Source of the DNA: Nymphaea colorata
Lineage: Eukaryota > Streptophyta > Magnoliopsida > Nymphaeales > Nymphaeaceae
Length of the DNA stretch: 64,000 bases
Direction: 5' to 3'
Assembly (NCBI RefSeq): GCF_008831285.2
Contig: NC_045139.1
Location: 3,046,704 to 3,110,703, forward strand
Below are positions 39,448 to 51,860 of this stretch, piece after piece; the first letter of the stretch is position 1, and every line of letters starts with the position of its first letter. The notes below the pieces were generated by a model, which worked only from the letters and a program-made list of their open reading frames with translations, ran no database searches and was not told the origin of the DNA. Position numbers and translations under genes: made by a program.

Positions 39448-39801
39448 TAGGGATGTCAATGGATCGTGTTTAAATTGGATATATTCTTTAATCTGTTCTT
39501 TCTTTTTTATATATATTTACATATTTAGATTCAAATAAAAATGAAAAAAATATATCTGAATTTGATTTGAATCCAACTTTTAAATTCACATCTGAATCTG
39601 AATTTTGAACTGAATCCGACTTATTTTTCATATTACAAGAACATTGGATACAAGATATTTATTTAAGATTCAGAATCCGATCCAATATTTATACACATCC
39701 AAATCTAATCAAATGTCATTTCTTATAATTTTTAGATCCGTTATCTTATCATTTTTTACTATAAAATATTCAATTCAAATCGAATATGTTGACATCCTTC
39801 A
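39448..39801. mobile_element. Possible MITE with GGATGTCAA ends
   Basis: The left end TAGGGATGTCAATGG and the right end, in reverse TGAAGGATGTCAACATA, are partly inverted around an AT-rich core with AAATCTGAAT-type words. A similar left-end word (TAGGGATGTGAACG) occurs at about 27803. No target-site duplication was found. Confidence 0.3.
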
Positions 39802-40251
39802 TCCCTTTAAAATTAACCACGTATACGTGAAAAAAACTGTGTTTTAAACTTACCTTTGATCTAAAACCTACCTTTAACTCCCATTGATATAAAATTAACC
39901 ACTACATTGAAAAAATCAATTTTTTTTAGTTTGGCCTGATCGGTTGCTACTCGTCGCTCCTCTTGGTCCGACCCTGACCCGATCCGCGACCCGACCCTAA
40001 AAAAAATCATGGCTCTGCCCCTGATTGGATTGTTTTCCAAAAATTTGAAGAAGCTTATATTAATTGACCATAATGAGAAAAATACTGATCGAAATCAAAT
40101 AGTGCATGTGAAGAGAGAACTGTCAGAATTCTGACGTCCAAAGTCATGCAATAATGCATATGGTTCGGATCAGAAGTCCAAATCAATCCGATCCATTTGC
40201 ATTCCAGGAATCACGGGTACAGTAAATCCATCGGTTGCTTTCCGTAGGTCA

Positions 40252-40252
<1 letters not shown>

Positions 40253-40334
<82 letters not shown>
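40253..40334. repeat. (TA)n microsatellite
   Basis: Uninterrupted TA tract of about 80 bp. Confidence 0.95.
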
Positions 40335-40336
<2 letters not shown>

Positions 40337-40737
40337 GATAAAAATAATAACTAAACCCACCTAAACCGTTTGAGAAATCAAAATAATAAAATTTGCACAT
40401 TTTTTTATTTCTAAGAAAAAGATTAATATTTATTGAAGTTAGGAGACAAAAACAAAACAAGAAGATTTACATGAGGGAACAAGGGTAGATCAAGGGCTTG
40501 ACACTACTAATGCATAAATATGAATTCGGGGCAAGACCCGATTTGCTAGCTTTTAAGGTGTTAGACGTCGAAAGAGTAGATCGAGGGCTTGATGGAGTAG
40601 AACAACATAGTGTCATAGACTTGGATAAGGCTATCATTCGTGATATTATATGATTTTGAGGGCATTTTCATTTAACTACCCCCCTGCATACTTAGCCAAG
40701 GGCGAAAACGACAACCAAAACGGTGTTAACAGACATT

Positions 40738-40761
40738 TCTCTCTCTCTCTCTCTCTCTCTT
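40738..40761 (+). repeat. (CT)n tract in methyltransferase leader
   Basis: A CT dinucleotide run ends about 33 bp before the methyltransferase ATG. Pyrimidine tracts of this kind are common in plant 5'UTRs. Confidence 0.7.
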
Positions 40762-40793
40762 CCCATTTTTCCGGCGAACGGTGGACGACGAAA

Positions 40794-43700
40794 ATGGCCG
40801 GAATTCGATGGCCGCCAGAGGATGCGGAGCCAGTCCAGACGCGAGCTTTGACGACGTCCGACCTGATCTCTGATGACGACAGGTCCGTCGCGGCTGACTC
40901 GTGGTCGGTAAAGAGCGATTACGGGAGCACGCTGGACGATGAGCAGCGGCAAGTCGATGCTTCCGACGTCCTCTCCTCCGGCGGCACATTTCGAGCCGCT
41001 TCTGACTACAGGTATGTGAGGGATTGCGCTTAAGGGTGGTCGCTGGCTCGTCATTTTGTTTTTGTTCTCTCTCTGTTTTTCTCTCTGGCGGCGAGTTCGG
41101 TTTTTCTGATTGGTGGGAAGCTTTTTGTTTCTCTGTAGCTTTCTCGGTTTCCTTAGTGCAAAATTGTCCGTTATTCATGAACAATTGACATGAGAAATTA
41201 CAGTTTTCTGGTGGTGGTTTTGGTTTACTGTAATGTACATGATCATTTTCCCGTTGTTCTTAGGTGTGTCTGGTGGCATGTTATTCTAGTCATGGTGATG
41301 TACTAAGAATTAAACGATACTAAGAATTAAATGGCGGTGTCCGTTTTCCCCCTTTTTCTACATTTTTTTGGAATGATCTCATTTGGAAATGGCGAATGTA
41401 GAAATTGTAATTTTGCTTAAGTCTGTTTATGTTTTTTTTTAAAGAATTTTATGATTTTTATTGTTATTCTGTGTAATTTTTTTTTTATCGTTTGCATTTG
41501 TTGGGGTTCTGATGCTACATTTAGTTTACATGCAATTGATCTTTCTTTCCTTCCGTTTCTAATTCTTTTCTTCATTTTGTATGGATCATGAGATGGTTCT
41601 GAGCAGCTCGGATAAAGATGAACCGGAGGCTGAAATGGAAAACTCCATGCTGGGTTTCCTGAGTTACTGGGAGTCCACCTATACTCACGAGCTTGCGAAT
41701 TTTCACGAGCATGGTCACGTCGGTGAAGTATGGTAATCTCTGGCACCACTTTGACAAGCACCAGTAGAATATTTCACGAATACGTTCGGTCTTATAATGA
41801 TATATGTGGTTTTACTAAGCGGACAACTCTTGTATACTTCTGCTTAAATGGACCAGTTCAATGCTCGATTGACATCCAGCTTTTGTTGATGAGGCTTCTT
41901 GTTTTAGTGATTGATGTTAAAAACTTAAAGGAACTCAATTAGTCTCTAATTTTGCTTGCGAATTTCCATGAGCATGGTCATGTTGGAGAATTTTGGTAAT
42001 GTCTGTCACGAGAAGTCCTTAGAATATTTCACAAGTGTGTTCCGTGCGTTGCTTATGATATGTATGATGTGGCTAAGCGGGGAACCGTTTCATGCTTCTT
42101 AAGTGGAGCAGTTCAATATTTAAAACTGTCCTGCTTTTGTTGGCGAGGCTTCTTGTTTTTGTGATTGATGTTAAAAGAATTGAACTACTCTCAAATTTCT
42201 TTTTGCGTTTACGGAACTGGCATTTTGAGGTTGTCATTATGACGCTTGGCTATTGATTTCCAATATTCATTGTTTTTGTCAGCGCTGTACCTTTTTCACT
42301 GAAATGGCGTAAGAGTATCTGATGTGGAAAAGAAAGCATTTGACAAAGGTTTCTGATTCTGGGCTTTCCTTTCTTTTTTTGTTGTTTTTGTCACAGCCTT
42401 GGCTTGCTGATAATGGCCATCACCTACCCACTTGGCCAACTAATTCCTTTACCTCTTTCAACTCATTCTGCTGGCTTTTCTGGTGCTTTTGCGTGTTGCA
42501 GACCCTGAATTGTGAATTGTTTGACTGTGTGGGCTCACACTTTTACTTCCCAATATTGTACATATTGGAGTTTAGTGTTTTGGATGTTCTACTGGAACTT
42601 AAGGATGTCTTGGTTAGAAGTTAGAACCACCATCCTGATTTTTGGTCAAACCAATCTTTGAATGCTCTTTTGTCTTGCACGGAGACATTATTGATAAGTG
42701 CATCTATGGCAACTGTATTAGGTTCTACTGTCAGAAGGATTCACGGGGGTTTTAGCATGTCCAACTGCATTCTTCTGTTTCACAAGAATGTATCGACAGG
42801 CACCCATCTTACCTATTAATATGAAAGGATAGGCACTTATCTTCATTTTTGACAAATCATTCCCTATTCTTGGATTTAAAGATTCAGTTATTTCTGTCAC
42901 AGACATGGCTAATTACAATGTTTGGTTTCCTCTAATTTTAATTCTCCAAGTTCCTCGCAGCAAAAAGTTCACTATATCAAGACTGTTTTTGGTTTGGTTT
43001 GCACTATAAGCATCTTTTGTGTGGCAAACTGCATACTATAAACTAATACACATTGTTCATTGACCCCTGCTGTCCTTCTTTGACGTCTCCAGAATTCTTT
43101 TCTCACTGCCAGCTACCATTCTGCTATTTAACCATTATTTACATGATTTGGAACTATGAGCTTCACTTCAAGTGTAATATTCACAAGTTTGAGCAAATCA
43201 TCATCACTTTGGAGCTCATAATTACTCTGTAATTTGTGTATTCTAGGAGTAATATTTAAGACACATTATGGATCAATCTCAAGCAACAGCCTCTCCATTT
43301 TCATTTTCTCATTGTCAGTTTTTTTTTCTCAAATGTGTCTTCTAGGTCTCATTATTGTGAAAACTTTATTATGATTTCCAGCCAATGTTTTGACATTTTT
43401 CTGATATTCATACAAGGTTTGGTGTTGAAGTGATGGAAATTATGGCAGTTTGGATAAAGAATCTTTGTGCCAATTTCCATCAAGGACATTCAGGTAGTCT
43501 GGGTGATGTAACTGATCCCAAACCTAATCCAGGAGAGGAAGTCTCAAAGGTCTTGGCTAGTTGGAGCGTCCTTGACATTGGAACTGGGAATGGTCTATTT
43601 CTTCAGGAACTTGCAAAGCAAGGGTACTTCCTTTGATTGCTTTTTACTGCTGTTTATATTAATGCTATTATCATGTGCTGCTATTCTCATGACAAAGATA

Positions 43701-46700
43701 TCACATGATCTGTTTCACAGTTACGACTATATTCATTTGTTGAGGTTTTGTACTCTATTATTTTGTTACCACAGTTGCATGAAAATATGAAGGTAAACTA
43801 ACCTGAAATTCATTTTCCTTTCCAGGTTTTTAGATCTTACTGGAATTGATTACTGTGATGGAGCAATAAACCTTGCAAGAAATGTTGCTGATCGTGATGG
43901 CTTTTCGAGTATAAAGTTTCTGGTATTTCTGCTTTCAAATTTTACATAAAGCTGTTTAGTGATTGGATACATCCCAATGAATAGCAGTAAGATATGCCCT
44001 GTTTTTTTTCTATGGGAAAAAATAAAGATTTTCTGCCCTCATCAATAGCTTACTTTCAAGGAGCCAACTCTGAGAAACATTATTTTCAATCACAGTAGAT
44101 GCTTGACAAAGAATGATGAGTTGTACAGGTTGAGTGAGTGGGACTATTAGATATGTGACTTTTAGTCAGTGTTATACCTTTGCATATTCAAACTTGCTGT
44201 TAAGACTATCTTAAGAGGAGTACTTTTCAGTTTGCTAGTCTCCTGTTTCCATTTGTTTGTCTCATTTTATGAAAGACTAATTTTTCAAGATGTTTGCTTG
44301 CTTCAATATTTTCAGAAACTGACATGGTTACTAGTTTTTCATCTATGTTGCTCAGCATATCCATCATTTGAGTTCCTAGTTGCCTCTCCATTTGGGCGTG
44401 AAATGATAAAACATAATCACCTACTTTGTAATGCACTATGCCATGTAAGCAATCTTTTAATTCTCATGAAAACAAGAGGACACTATTTTTTTTGTTTTAT
44501 TATGCTTGATTGGTGCTACTCACAAAAATAGTTAGACGTGTCATTTTCTTGCCAGTGTCTACTAGCCACCGGCAACTACAGTACTAGGCGTCCTGATCAA
44601 CAGTCACCAAGATAAAACCCTTGGCAAGCATGTCATGGCTAGTCAGGACAGTTGATGCTGGAAGTATTTAAATAATATTTATTTTAGATTTTCAGGGAAT
44701 GTCCTAGGTGCTGTAAGGCAAGCCAGAAACGTACTCTTATTTTGCATGTTTAGTCAATGGATGCATCCTACGTGTCATAACTGGTGAAAGCTTTTTTTAT
44801 ATGATTTTTATTTCTTTTGAACATAAACTCTTAACCCATTTATTTTAGATTGATGATGTTCTTGAGACCAAACTGGAGAAGCAATATCAACTTGTTACAG
44901 ATAAAGGAGCATTGGACTCAATAGGTCTGCATCCTGATGGCGCAGCTAGACGGTATCAATTTTCATATTATATATTGTTGTTATCTTAATTTGCACAACT
45001 GTAATGTAGTGCTTATTCTTGCATCATATATTCCTTAGCTTGGCCTGCTAAAGCACAGGGTCAGATGCTAAAGTAATTGGAGTTTAACCTTCTTTGATCA
45101 TAGAAACATTACGTCATTATTTTGGATTCTGACATGAACCTATATATATGGTCTGTATTTTTTGGTGCAAAGGGTTAACTGTATAACTGTGTAAATAGTA
45201 AGTACCTCCTTGGCTGCTTTTTAATGTTATTTCTTAGTAAAGGCAGCCAGGCCCTTTTTGTTCTGCAGTGAGTGTAAGTTTGTTTATTGTTGGTACTTAG
45301 ATGATCACATCAGAAGCAGTAAATGGGCCTTTCACAAGGATTTTATCGAAATAATAAAAATAAATATCTTCATTAGGAGTTCAACCCAGTATGGCAGTAC
45401 GTAAGTTGTCCCCTTGATAGTCTATCAAAAAGGCACTTTTAGCTTTCACCGTTTAGCATACCATACAGGAACTATATTATATGGGCACGTCACCAGAATT
45501 TAAGCACATATATTCAGTCTCCAAGACACTAAAACATGGAAGACGTCAAGGTGATTAGTACAAACTACAAACTGCGAAATCACTAAGTTGGATGCTGCTA
45601 ATAGCCTAATATTTTCATTAGGTTTATCTATCTTCTTTCTATGGTCCTTATTATTTTGTTATTCTTTTCTTCTAACTTTTCCTTGGATACATTATATTTC
45701 ACATTCAAATTCATTTTTATTTTTTGTTTTGTAATTATCATAATTTAAAATTGCTGTTCACACTTGATACGCTCTTCATGCTTTGCATGTGTATTTGTGC
45801 CTTAATTTTGGACAGCTACCATGTTGTTCCATGAACATTGACTTGATACTCCGTTCCTGCATTTTTACCTGTGTGACATGCCAGAGAACAAATGACTGGT
45901 AATAAAAACAAAAAATAGACTAATGGAGCTTGGGTTCTTCCGTGATGATGCAACTACGCTTCTGATGGATGATAATCGCTTGGACTGAAGTGCATTAACA
46001 ACTTTAACATATTTTTGGTTTTGTAAATTTCTCAGGCTTTTGTTTTGGGGGTCGGTCTCAAAGTTGGTTGCTCCTGGTGGAATACTGGTACTACTTCCAA
46101 CCTCAGTGGTCAGCATATTGTTTGTATGTTTTTCTGTATATTTATTGTCATTAGGATCACTTTGTCTAGAAGCTGCATATTATTAGCATTTGGTTCGTTT
46201 TGTAGTAATCCCTAGTGTACACAAAAACCAGGTTATCTTCCATGATATTTAACTGGAGGAGAGGGGATACAGCCTTTGAGTATTTAAAACTTATCATATG
46301 AATTCCCAGCGCCTAAAACTTGTGGGATTGTCATTGTTGGGGTTGCATCGGTCAAATTCAGTATGGCATAATGTATAATGTCATTGAGCCAAATCTGGTT
46401 CAGTACAGCTACAGTGGAAAAAGTTCCAAGTGGAACGCAAACCGTTTGTGTTCCCTGTTGATGATGCTGTGTTCTATTCATGCTGACGAATATGTCCACA
46501 CCTTGGTTAAAGCCTTAATTTTCACTGTGGATATAGGTGATCACCACATGTAACACCACAAAAGATGGACTGGTGCAAGAAGCTGAAAGCTTCCACCTAA
46601 AACCAGCTGCGACTGATGTGCAACATGGAAAGCCTGTGCTGTCAATATTCAGATATCTGGATCATATCGACTCATATCCTTCATTTTCTTTTGGTGGTCT

Positions 46701-46752
46701 GGAAGGGAGGAAGGTAGCAACTGTTGCACTTGCGAGAAGGCTTGAGGCTTAG
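40794..46752 (+). CDS. EFM4/METTL10-type protein lysine methyltransferase
   Basis: The product is a seven-beta-strand SAM-dependent methyltransferase of the EFM4/EEF1AKMT2 family, which methylates lysine on elongation factor 1A in other eukaryotes (the plant AR401 type). Seven exons join in frame with GT-AG introns: 40794-41011, 41607-41732, 43417-43623, 43826-43922, 44849-44952, 46036-46087 and 46537-46752, giving 339 residues. The acidic N-terminal region (SDDDRSVAADSWSVKSDYGS) precedes SYWESTYTHELANFHEHGH. SAM motif I is VLDIGTGNGLFLQEL (exon 3), then LTGIDYCDGAINLARN (exon 4), DDVLETK and DKGALDSIGLHPDG (exon 5), SKLVAPGGILV (exon 6) and ITTCNTTKDGLVQEAESF (exon 7). A CT-rich leader (about 40738-40761) precedes the ATG. 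No lesions are seen. Its last exon has been copied repeatedly downstream, and part of exon 2 is duplicated inside intron 2. Confidence 0.93.
41690..42195 (+). repeat. Tandem duplication including the end of methyltransferase exon 2
   Basis: The unit is about 264 bp. The first copy holds the last 43 bp of exon 2 and the start of intron 2. The second (about 41953-42195) repeats them inside intron 2 with about 15-20% divergence. The duplicate still reads LANFHEHGHVGEF in the same phase and keeps a GTAATG donor at about 41997. Confidence 0.8.
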
Positions 46753-48541
46753 CAGAAACTAGTGCCTGTTTCGTTTCTTACTGCGATCAGAAATCATATG
46801 ATGCCTTGCCATTAGTTGATTGTATTGACCATGTCTATTCGCTAATTTCTCCTCTCCTTAGTTCTGCTTTACTAATTATATTCTACAAAAACTTATGTGC
46901 ATTGTGGTACAAGCACATTTGAAACAGTACATGAAAACTATCGAAAAAGCTTGATATCTAATCGGTGTTGTTTGCAACTGTATTCGTGTGCCTCCATGCA
47001 CACATGCGTGTATGTGTGTGGCCACTTTATTGCTTCACTCAATTGGCGCAACATAGTGGTAAAAATGGGTAAAGGTTCTTGGTGGGCTTTTGTTACTGGA
47101 TAGTCCACATCCATGCAGGCAGATTTAACAATAGACCAGCTTGGCAGATGGCCCATTGGTACTATACTAACTCTCTGGGTCCAGGCCACTGCACTTATGT
47201 TGGGCCAGCTCATTTCTCGTTGTTCAAAACAATTGTTTTGATGCTGAAGCACAGGCATTACTATTTGATCCCTGCAAACTGTGGCATAGATTTATAAGGG
47301 GCCCCAATTAACCATTCCCTGTTTAGTGGTTGTCTTAGCTTGCAGATACAGTCGAATTTGTCTGGCCCATTGGCAACAGAACGAACATTTCTGAGATGCA
47401 ATAAGTCCAGATCCGTTCGATTCTCAAACAAGCTGGATCATGTTTTTGCGCGCTGTCAGGACATTAAAATGTCCCTCGAACATATGGTGAGTGTTTATGG
47501 CTTCCCTCTGTCACATGAATCTGTGCTTTCGACTCCGTTTGTGGTGGTGAAGAGAGATGAGAGGTACTAATACCCATAACTCATTTTCTTGATTTTAAAG
47601 CATTTAAAAAATCATATTTGCAATCTGCAAATTGGTTCAATCAAATGATGAGATATGGGTAAACTTCTCATAGAATATCTTAGTTGGAACTGTGATTTAA
47701 GTCATTGAAGTTTGATGTATGTGAATTGCATATAAAAATAAACACATATTTGTTGAAAAGCTGGTAGGAAATTGACCAAGAAGCCTCCACAGACAAATAA
47801 GAAGGGCTTGAATAGATGCAACTGAGTGTTGAATGGGTTGAGGATGATGGTACAAAGCGATTTACTCGACAAGCCTCCGGTCAAGCCCAGTGGCTACATA
47901 GATGAAGGAGATTGCAGCTATACTGCGTTGTCCTTAACATGGTTGGCATATGATATAACACCAAGTCGACATGTGGCCTGTTAATTCATGTTAATTAAGC
48001 ACTATTTAGGATCAAGACCCAGAGGCAGGGGGAATGGATTGAAGGCCTCGGGGCCACGTTTTGAGAAGTGGGTTGTTAACCTCTTATTCACCCGAAACCC
48101 GAAACAACCTCTTGCTCACCCAAAAGGCTGGAACCAATGGGTTAACCAGGGCCATATACAAATTGACGTGCAAATAAAACTAGTGTGCTGATTACCCATT
48201 TCATAAAAAGAAGATGAGACTATTGGTAGTGCCAGCCACTCCAATTTAGTATGTAAATGTGTCTACTTTATAAGTCTAGTTAATAAATTTCCAACTCAAA
48301 GGGCAGACTCATCAAGTGTCTATCCTATGAGAAGTGTTGAATACATAAAAGCACACAGGCAGTCTATTGGGAGGAAGCGAAGACAAGAATAGAATTCTCC
48401 ACTTCATATTAGATAATCATATATATAATAATACTCAAACGGATGAAAGCAAAGCACAGTCGGAACCATGAAATGCAGCGCATTATTTATTTATATAGCC
48501 CCCACATAGGTAGCCAAGCCTATTACCAATTCCCAAAGGCA

Positions 48542-48727
48542 TTATTTCTTACACTTTTCCTCATCATGCAGCTTCTTGAAAAATCCTTGAGGATCTGCCT
48601 CAAAATTCTTCCTTGGAATTTCTTCAGTTCCAGTCTTCCCTGGTGCTTTCATCATATCATGGTCCTTCGAACCACCGCCTTTCTCAACTGGTTGTTGGTT
48701 GTGCAGAGGAACCTTGCTGCCGTCCAT
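48542..48727 (-). CDS. Small conserved ORF, type A copy 1, unknown function
   Basis: The 61-residue frame reads MDGSKVPLHNQQPVEKGGG at the start and ends FFKKLHDEEKCKK. It is hydrophilic, rich in Lys, Asp, Glu and Gly, with no signal peptide or membrane segment, so a soluble protein is expected. The middle has SKDHDMMKAPGKTGTEEIPR, then a short predicted amphipathic helix. By eye 15 of 61 codons differ from the copy at 59517, 8 of them changing the residue; with no stops or indels this hints at purifying selection. The frame is also open upstream (YSYLLVD), and a TACAG lies just before it, so a 5' exon is possible. I do not recognise the family. Confidence 0.55.
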   Translation of the reverse strand: MDGSKVPLHNQQPVEKGGGSKDHDMMKAPGKTGTEEIPRKNFEADPQGFFKKLHDEEKCKK

Positions 48728-50739
48728 GTCCACTAGCAGATAGCTGTACCACAAAGGATGTTGAAGATAAGGATGCCTCTTCAATCAGGCAAACCCCATA
48801 TATATATATACACACGAATGCGTGGCTTCAGTCCTCATTAATTTGGTAGTGCATGGAGCATGAAAATCGTTCAGTGACTGGTTTGCGACATTGATTGTCT
48901 TCTTGCTTTCCCTAGGAGTCTATTTACTCAAGGAACAAAATCGATGCCTCAATTTTCGTTTTTAGCAATTAAAACGAATGAATCTCTCGTTCTGTTTAAA
49001 GAAAAATTAAGAAGTCAGTCAAACAAGGCGCGTCACAAATAAATTTCTGCTCCTGGGAAAGCTAAAAATTAATTGTTTCGAGTGGAAATTGGCACTACGA
49101 AGAAATATGTTGAAAGAAAAAATTGGAAAAGACATGCACTTGTTGATCCGTTTGACATACTTTTTTTTTATTTTTGTTAAATCCAGTATTTGGCTAGGAC
49201 GCCGGTTCAGCTGATCAATCAAATTTTGAATTGACAAAACAAATTAAACAATCGCATTTTATTGGTATTTTAAAAATAAATAAAACCATAAGCTACAGTG
49301 TTTTAAAAAATGTTAGGACAAAGTAAAGTGGTGAAGAGTATATGATACATTGAACAAGAGCGATTTTATCTGCGCACCAATTCGATTTGAACCTGATTTT
49401 ACAGCACTGCTTGTCGGTAGTATCTTATAATACTTTCTTAGGAAGCCCTTTTTCCTTCCCAGGATAATAATGGAAAGGACATACGTTTGTTGAGATAAAA
49501 GAAGTTACAATGGCCGACTTTTAGAAATTGCTAATACTATATCCACCCAGTTAACTGGGTTTTATTATTAAATATTTTTTCTATCTAAAATCCAATTAAG
49601 ACTGTAATATTAAGTTCTTAACATTGGTTTTTATCATGGATGCACGTCATATAATCTTTGTTAAAAGAGAATATTCATCTTTTTTTTTTTAATTTCCATG
49701 CAATATGCTACAAAGTTATAGTGACAGTCCGGATGAGTGAAAGGAGTACGACCCGCCATGGGCAACGAGCCTGAAATCTCCTCCCCAGCTTCCTAGATCG
49801 TGGTTGTGTTGTGTCAATGGTGGCAGCGATGTACCCTTCAATTTAGGCATCACACCCACGCAGACATAATGTTTACATGACTTGAATCATAGAAGCGTCA
49901 CTTCAAGGACCCCCTTAGTCTTACACTTTGCCCCATGTATAAATCACCTATCGTATGTCACAGGAAGCAAGTCAGCCACACAAACTGCCTGACAAGTAAT
50001 TTTGAACTTCTTTTGACATAGAGAATGCATGAGACATGATCGCACTTTTCAGGTCTGGATTGTTCTTTTCCGTGGAAATGCTTGTCATAAGGTTTCAGCA
50101 AGGCAAGGAGACCATTAATTCGTTTATATCAAACGCAACAAGATGCTAAGATGACCAAAGAATAATGCACCAACCACCCGGAGCGAGTCCATCTGGACTA
50201 GTGAAGTGAGAGCATGTCATATATTTATGATCTTATATTCTCCGTGAAACTGCAAATTCAATCTCTCGCCTATATTAGGTGTCAAAATTTTCTGAAGGAT
50301 TGCTTTTTTGTTTTTGAGTGAAGATGCTTTTTTACACTGATAAGCAGTTTCAGAGACGGGCATTATATGCTTATTCTCTCGAAGAAAGTAAAACCCAATG
50401 ACCCTGCATGCATATTTTCTCCCAATCTTCCCTCACCTTTTCTTTGTCTGGCTACAGAAACTCTTTCATTCATCTTACGTTTCTTAAAACCATGAAGTTA
50501 GTTAAACTTTCTTGCTTTTCTTATATGTTTGGCGACTTCTTGTCACCCAGTTCCTTTTAAGTGAACTTTCATATTGTCAGTTCTCTCTCGGTTGGGTGAA
50601 TAGGCTACGCATCAGGAACATAGCATGATTGTCGTCGAAATTAATAAAAAAACAAGAAGAAACGACCCTTTATTTATTTATTTATAAAGCATCCCCATAG
50701 GAATACGATCATACTTTCAATCCCCAGAGGGCCAGAGCC

Positions 50740-50910
50740 ACTATTTCTTGTTGTTTTCTTCATCATGCAGCTTCTTGAAGTAACCTTGAGGATTGGCTTC
50801 AATATCCGTTCCTTGTCATTTCCTCAGATCCGCTTTTCCTGGTGCCTACATCATCTCATAGTCCTTAGAACCAGTGCCTTTGTTGTCCTCCGAACCCCCA
50901 GTGCCTTCGG
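50740..50910 (-). pseudogene. Degenerate relative of the small ORF (type B), unit 1
   Basis: The reverse strand reads GTGSKDYEMM, stop, APGKADLRK, stop, then IEANPQGYFKKLHDEENNKK before the terminal stop. The C-terminal end is clearly homologous to type A, but internal stops and indels prevent translation. Flanking DNA is also alignable with that of type A, so A and B arose by an older duplication of a whole block. Confidence 0.7.
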
Positions 50911-51641
50911 ACTAAACACACCATACATATAGACCAACGGCTTCAGCACTCATTCTTCTTCGTGAATCGTGACAGCATTCACTGAGTGGCTTGCCACATT
51001 CATTCTGTTCATGCTTTTCCTAGGAATCTACTACTCAAGGAACAAAGTGCATATCTTTTGTTTCCTTATGTTCTGCCACAGCGTTATTGTTATAGTTAAA
51101 ACGAGTGAATCTCCATGTCATGCATTTTACAGAAAACAACTCAGTAGGTGTGGCACGAATAATCCTGCAACCATCTGATCTACACAAAGAATAATTGCAT
51201 TTGAACCCTGCGGGAAGGGTCAGAATTAACAGAGATCGGGTTTGGGGTGCTTTTTTCCAAGCAAATGCCTGTCATTTCCGAGACAAAAAAAAAAGGGAAA
51301 ATTGGAAAAAACATGCAAACTCTTGGTTCAATTTGACATACTTTTCTGCTGTGCTGGAAGAATCGAAAATTGAATCCATTGTGTTAGGCCGTGGATTCAG
51401 CTGAATCTGTAACTGTTACTAATAGGAAATAACTAATATTTTATTGATATTTTTAAGTTGAGAGTAGCGGGAGTAGCACTCGGAGATATCAAAACAGGTC
51501 TTATATCTTAGTGAGACAAAGAGTTAAGTTCCAAGTGGAACGCAAACCGTTTGTGTTCCCTGTTGATGAAGTTGTGTTCTATTCATGCTGACGAACATGT
51601 CCACACCTTGTTTAAAGCCTTAATTTTCACTGTGGATATAG

Positions 51642-51860
51642 GTGATCACCACATGTAACACCACAAAAGATGGACTGGTGCAAGAAGCTGAAAGCTTCCA
51701 CCTAAAACCAACTGCGACTGATGTGAAACATGGAAAGCCTGTGCTGTCAACATTCAGATATCTGGATCATATCGACTCATCCTTCATTTTCTTTTGGTGG
51801 TCTGGAAGGGAGAAGGGTTGCAACTGTTGCACTTGCGAGAAGGCTTGAGGCTTAGCGGAA
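51642..51860 (+). pseudogene. Methyltransferase last-exon copy, unit 2
   Basis: A copy of exon 7 with its acceptor AG reads VITTCNTTKDGLVQEAESF. A 2-bp loss after HIDS (GACTCATCC in place of GACTCATATCC, about 51777) shifts the frame and destroys the C-terminus. No upstream exons accompany it, so it is a duplicated fragment rather than a gene. Confidence 0.85.

Larger units (their letters stand above)
38622..40640. other. Spacer, no gene seen
   Basis: AT-rich non-coding DNA. It holds a possible MITE at 39448-39801 and an (TA)n tract at 40253-40334. Confidence 0.5.
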
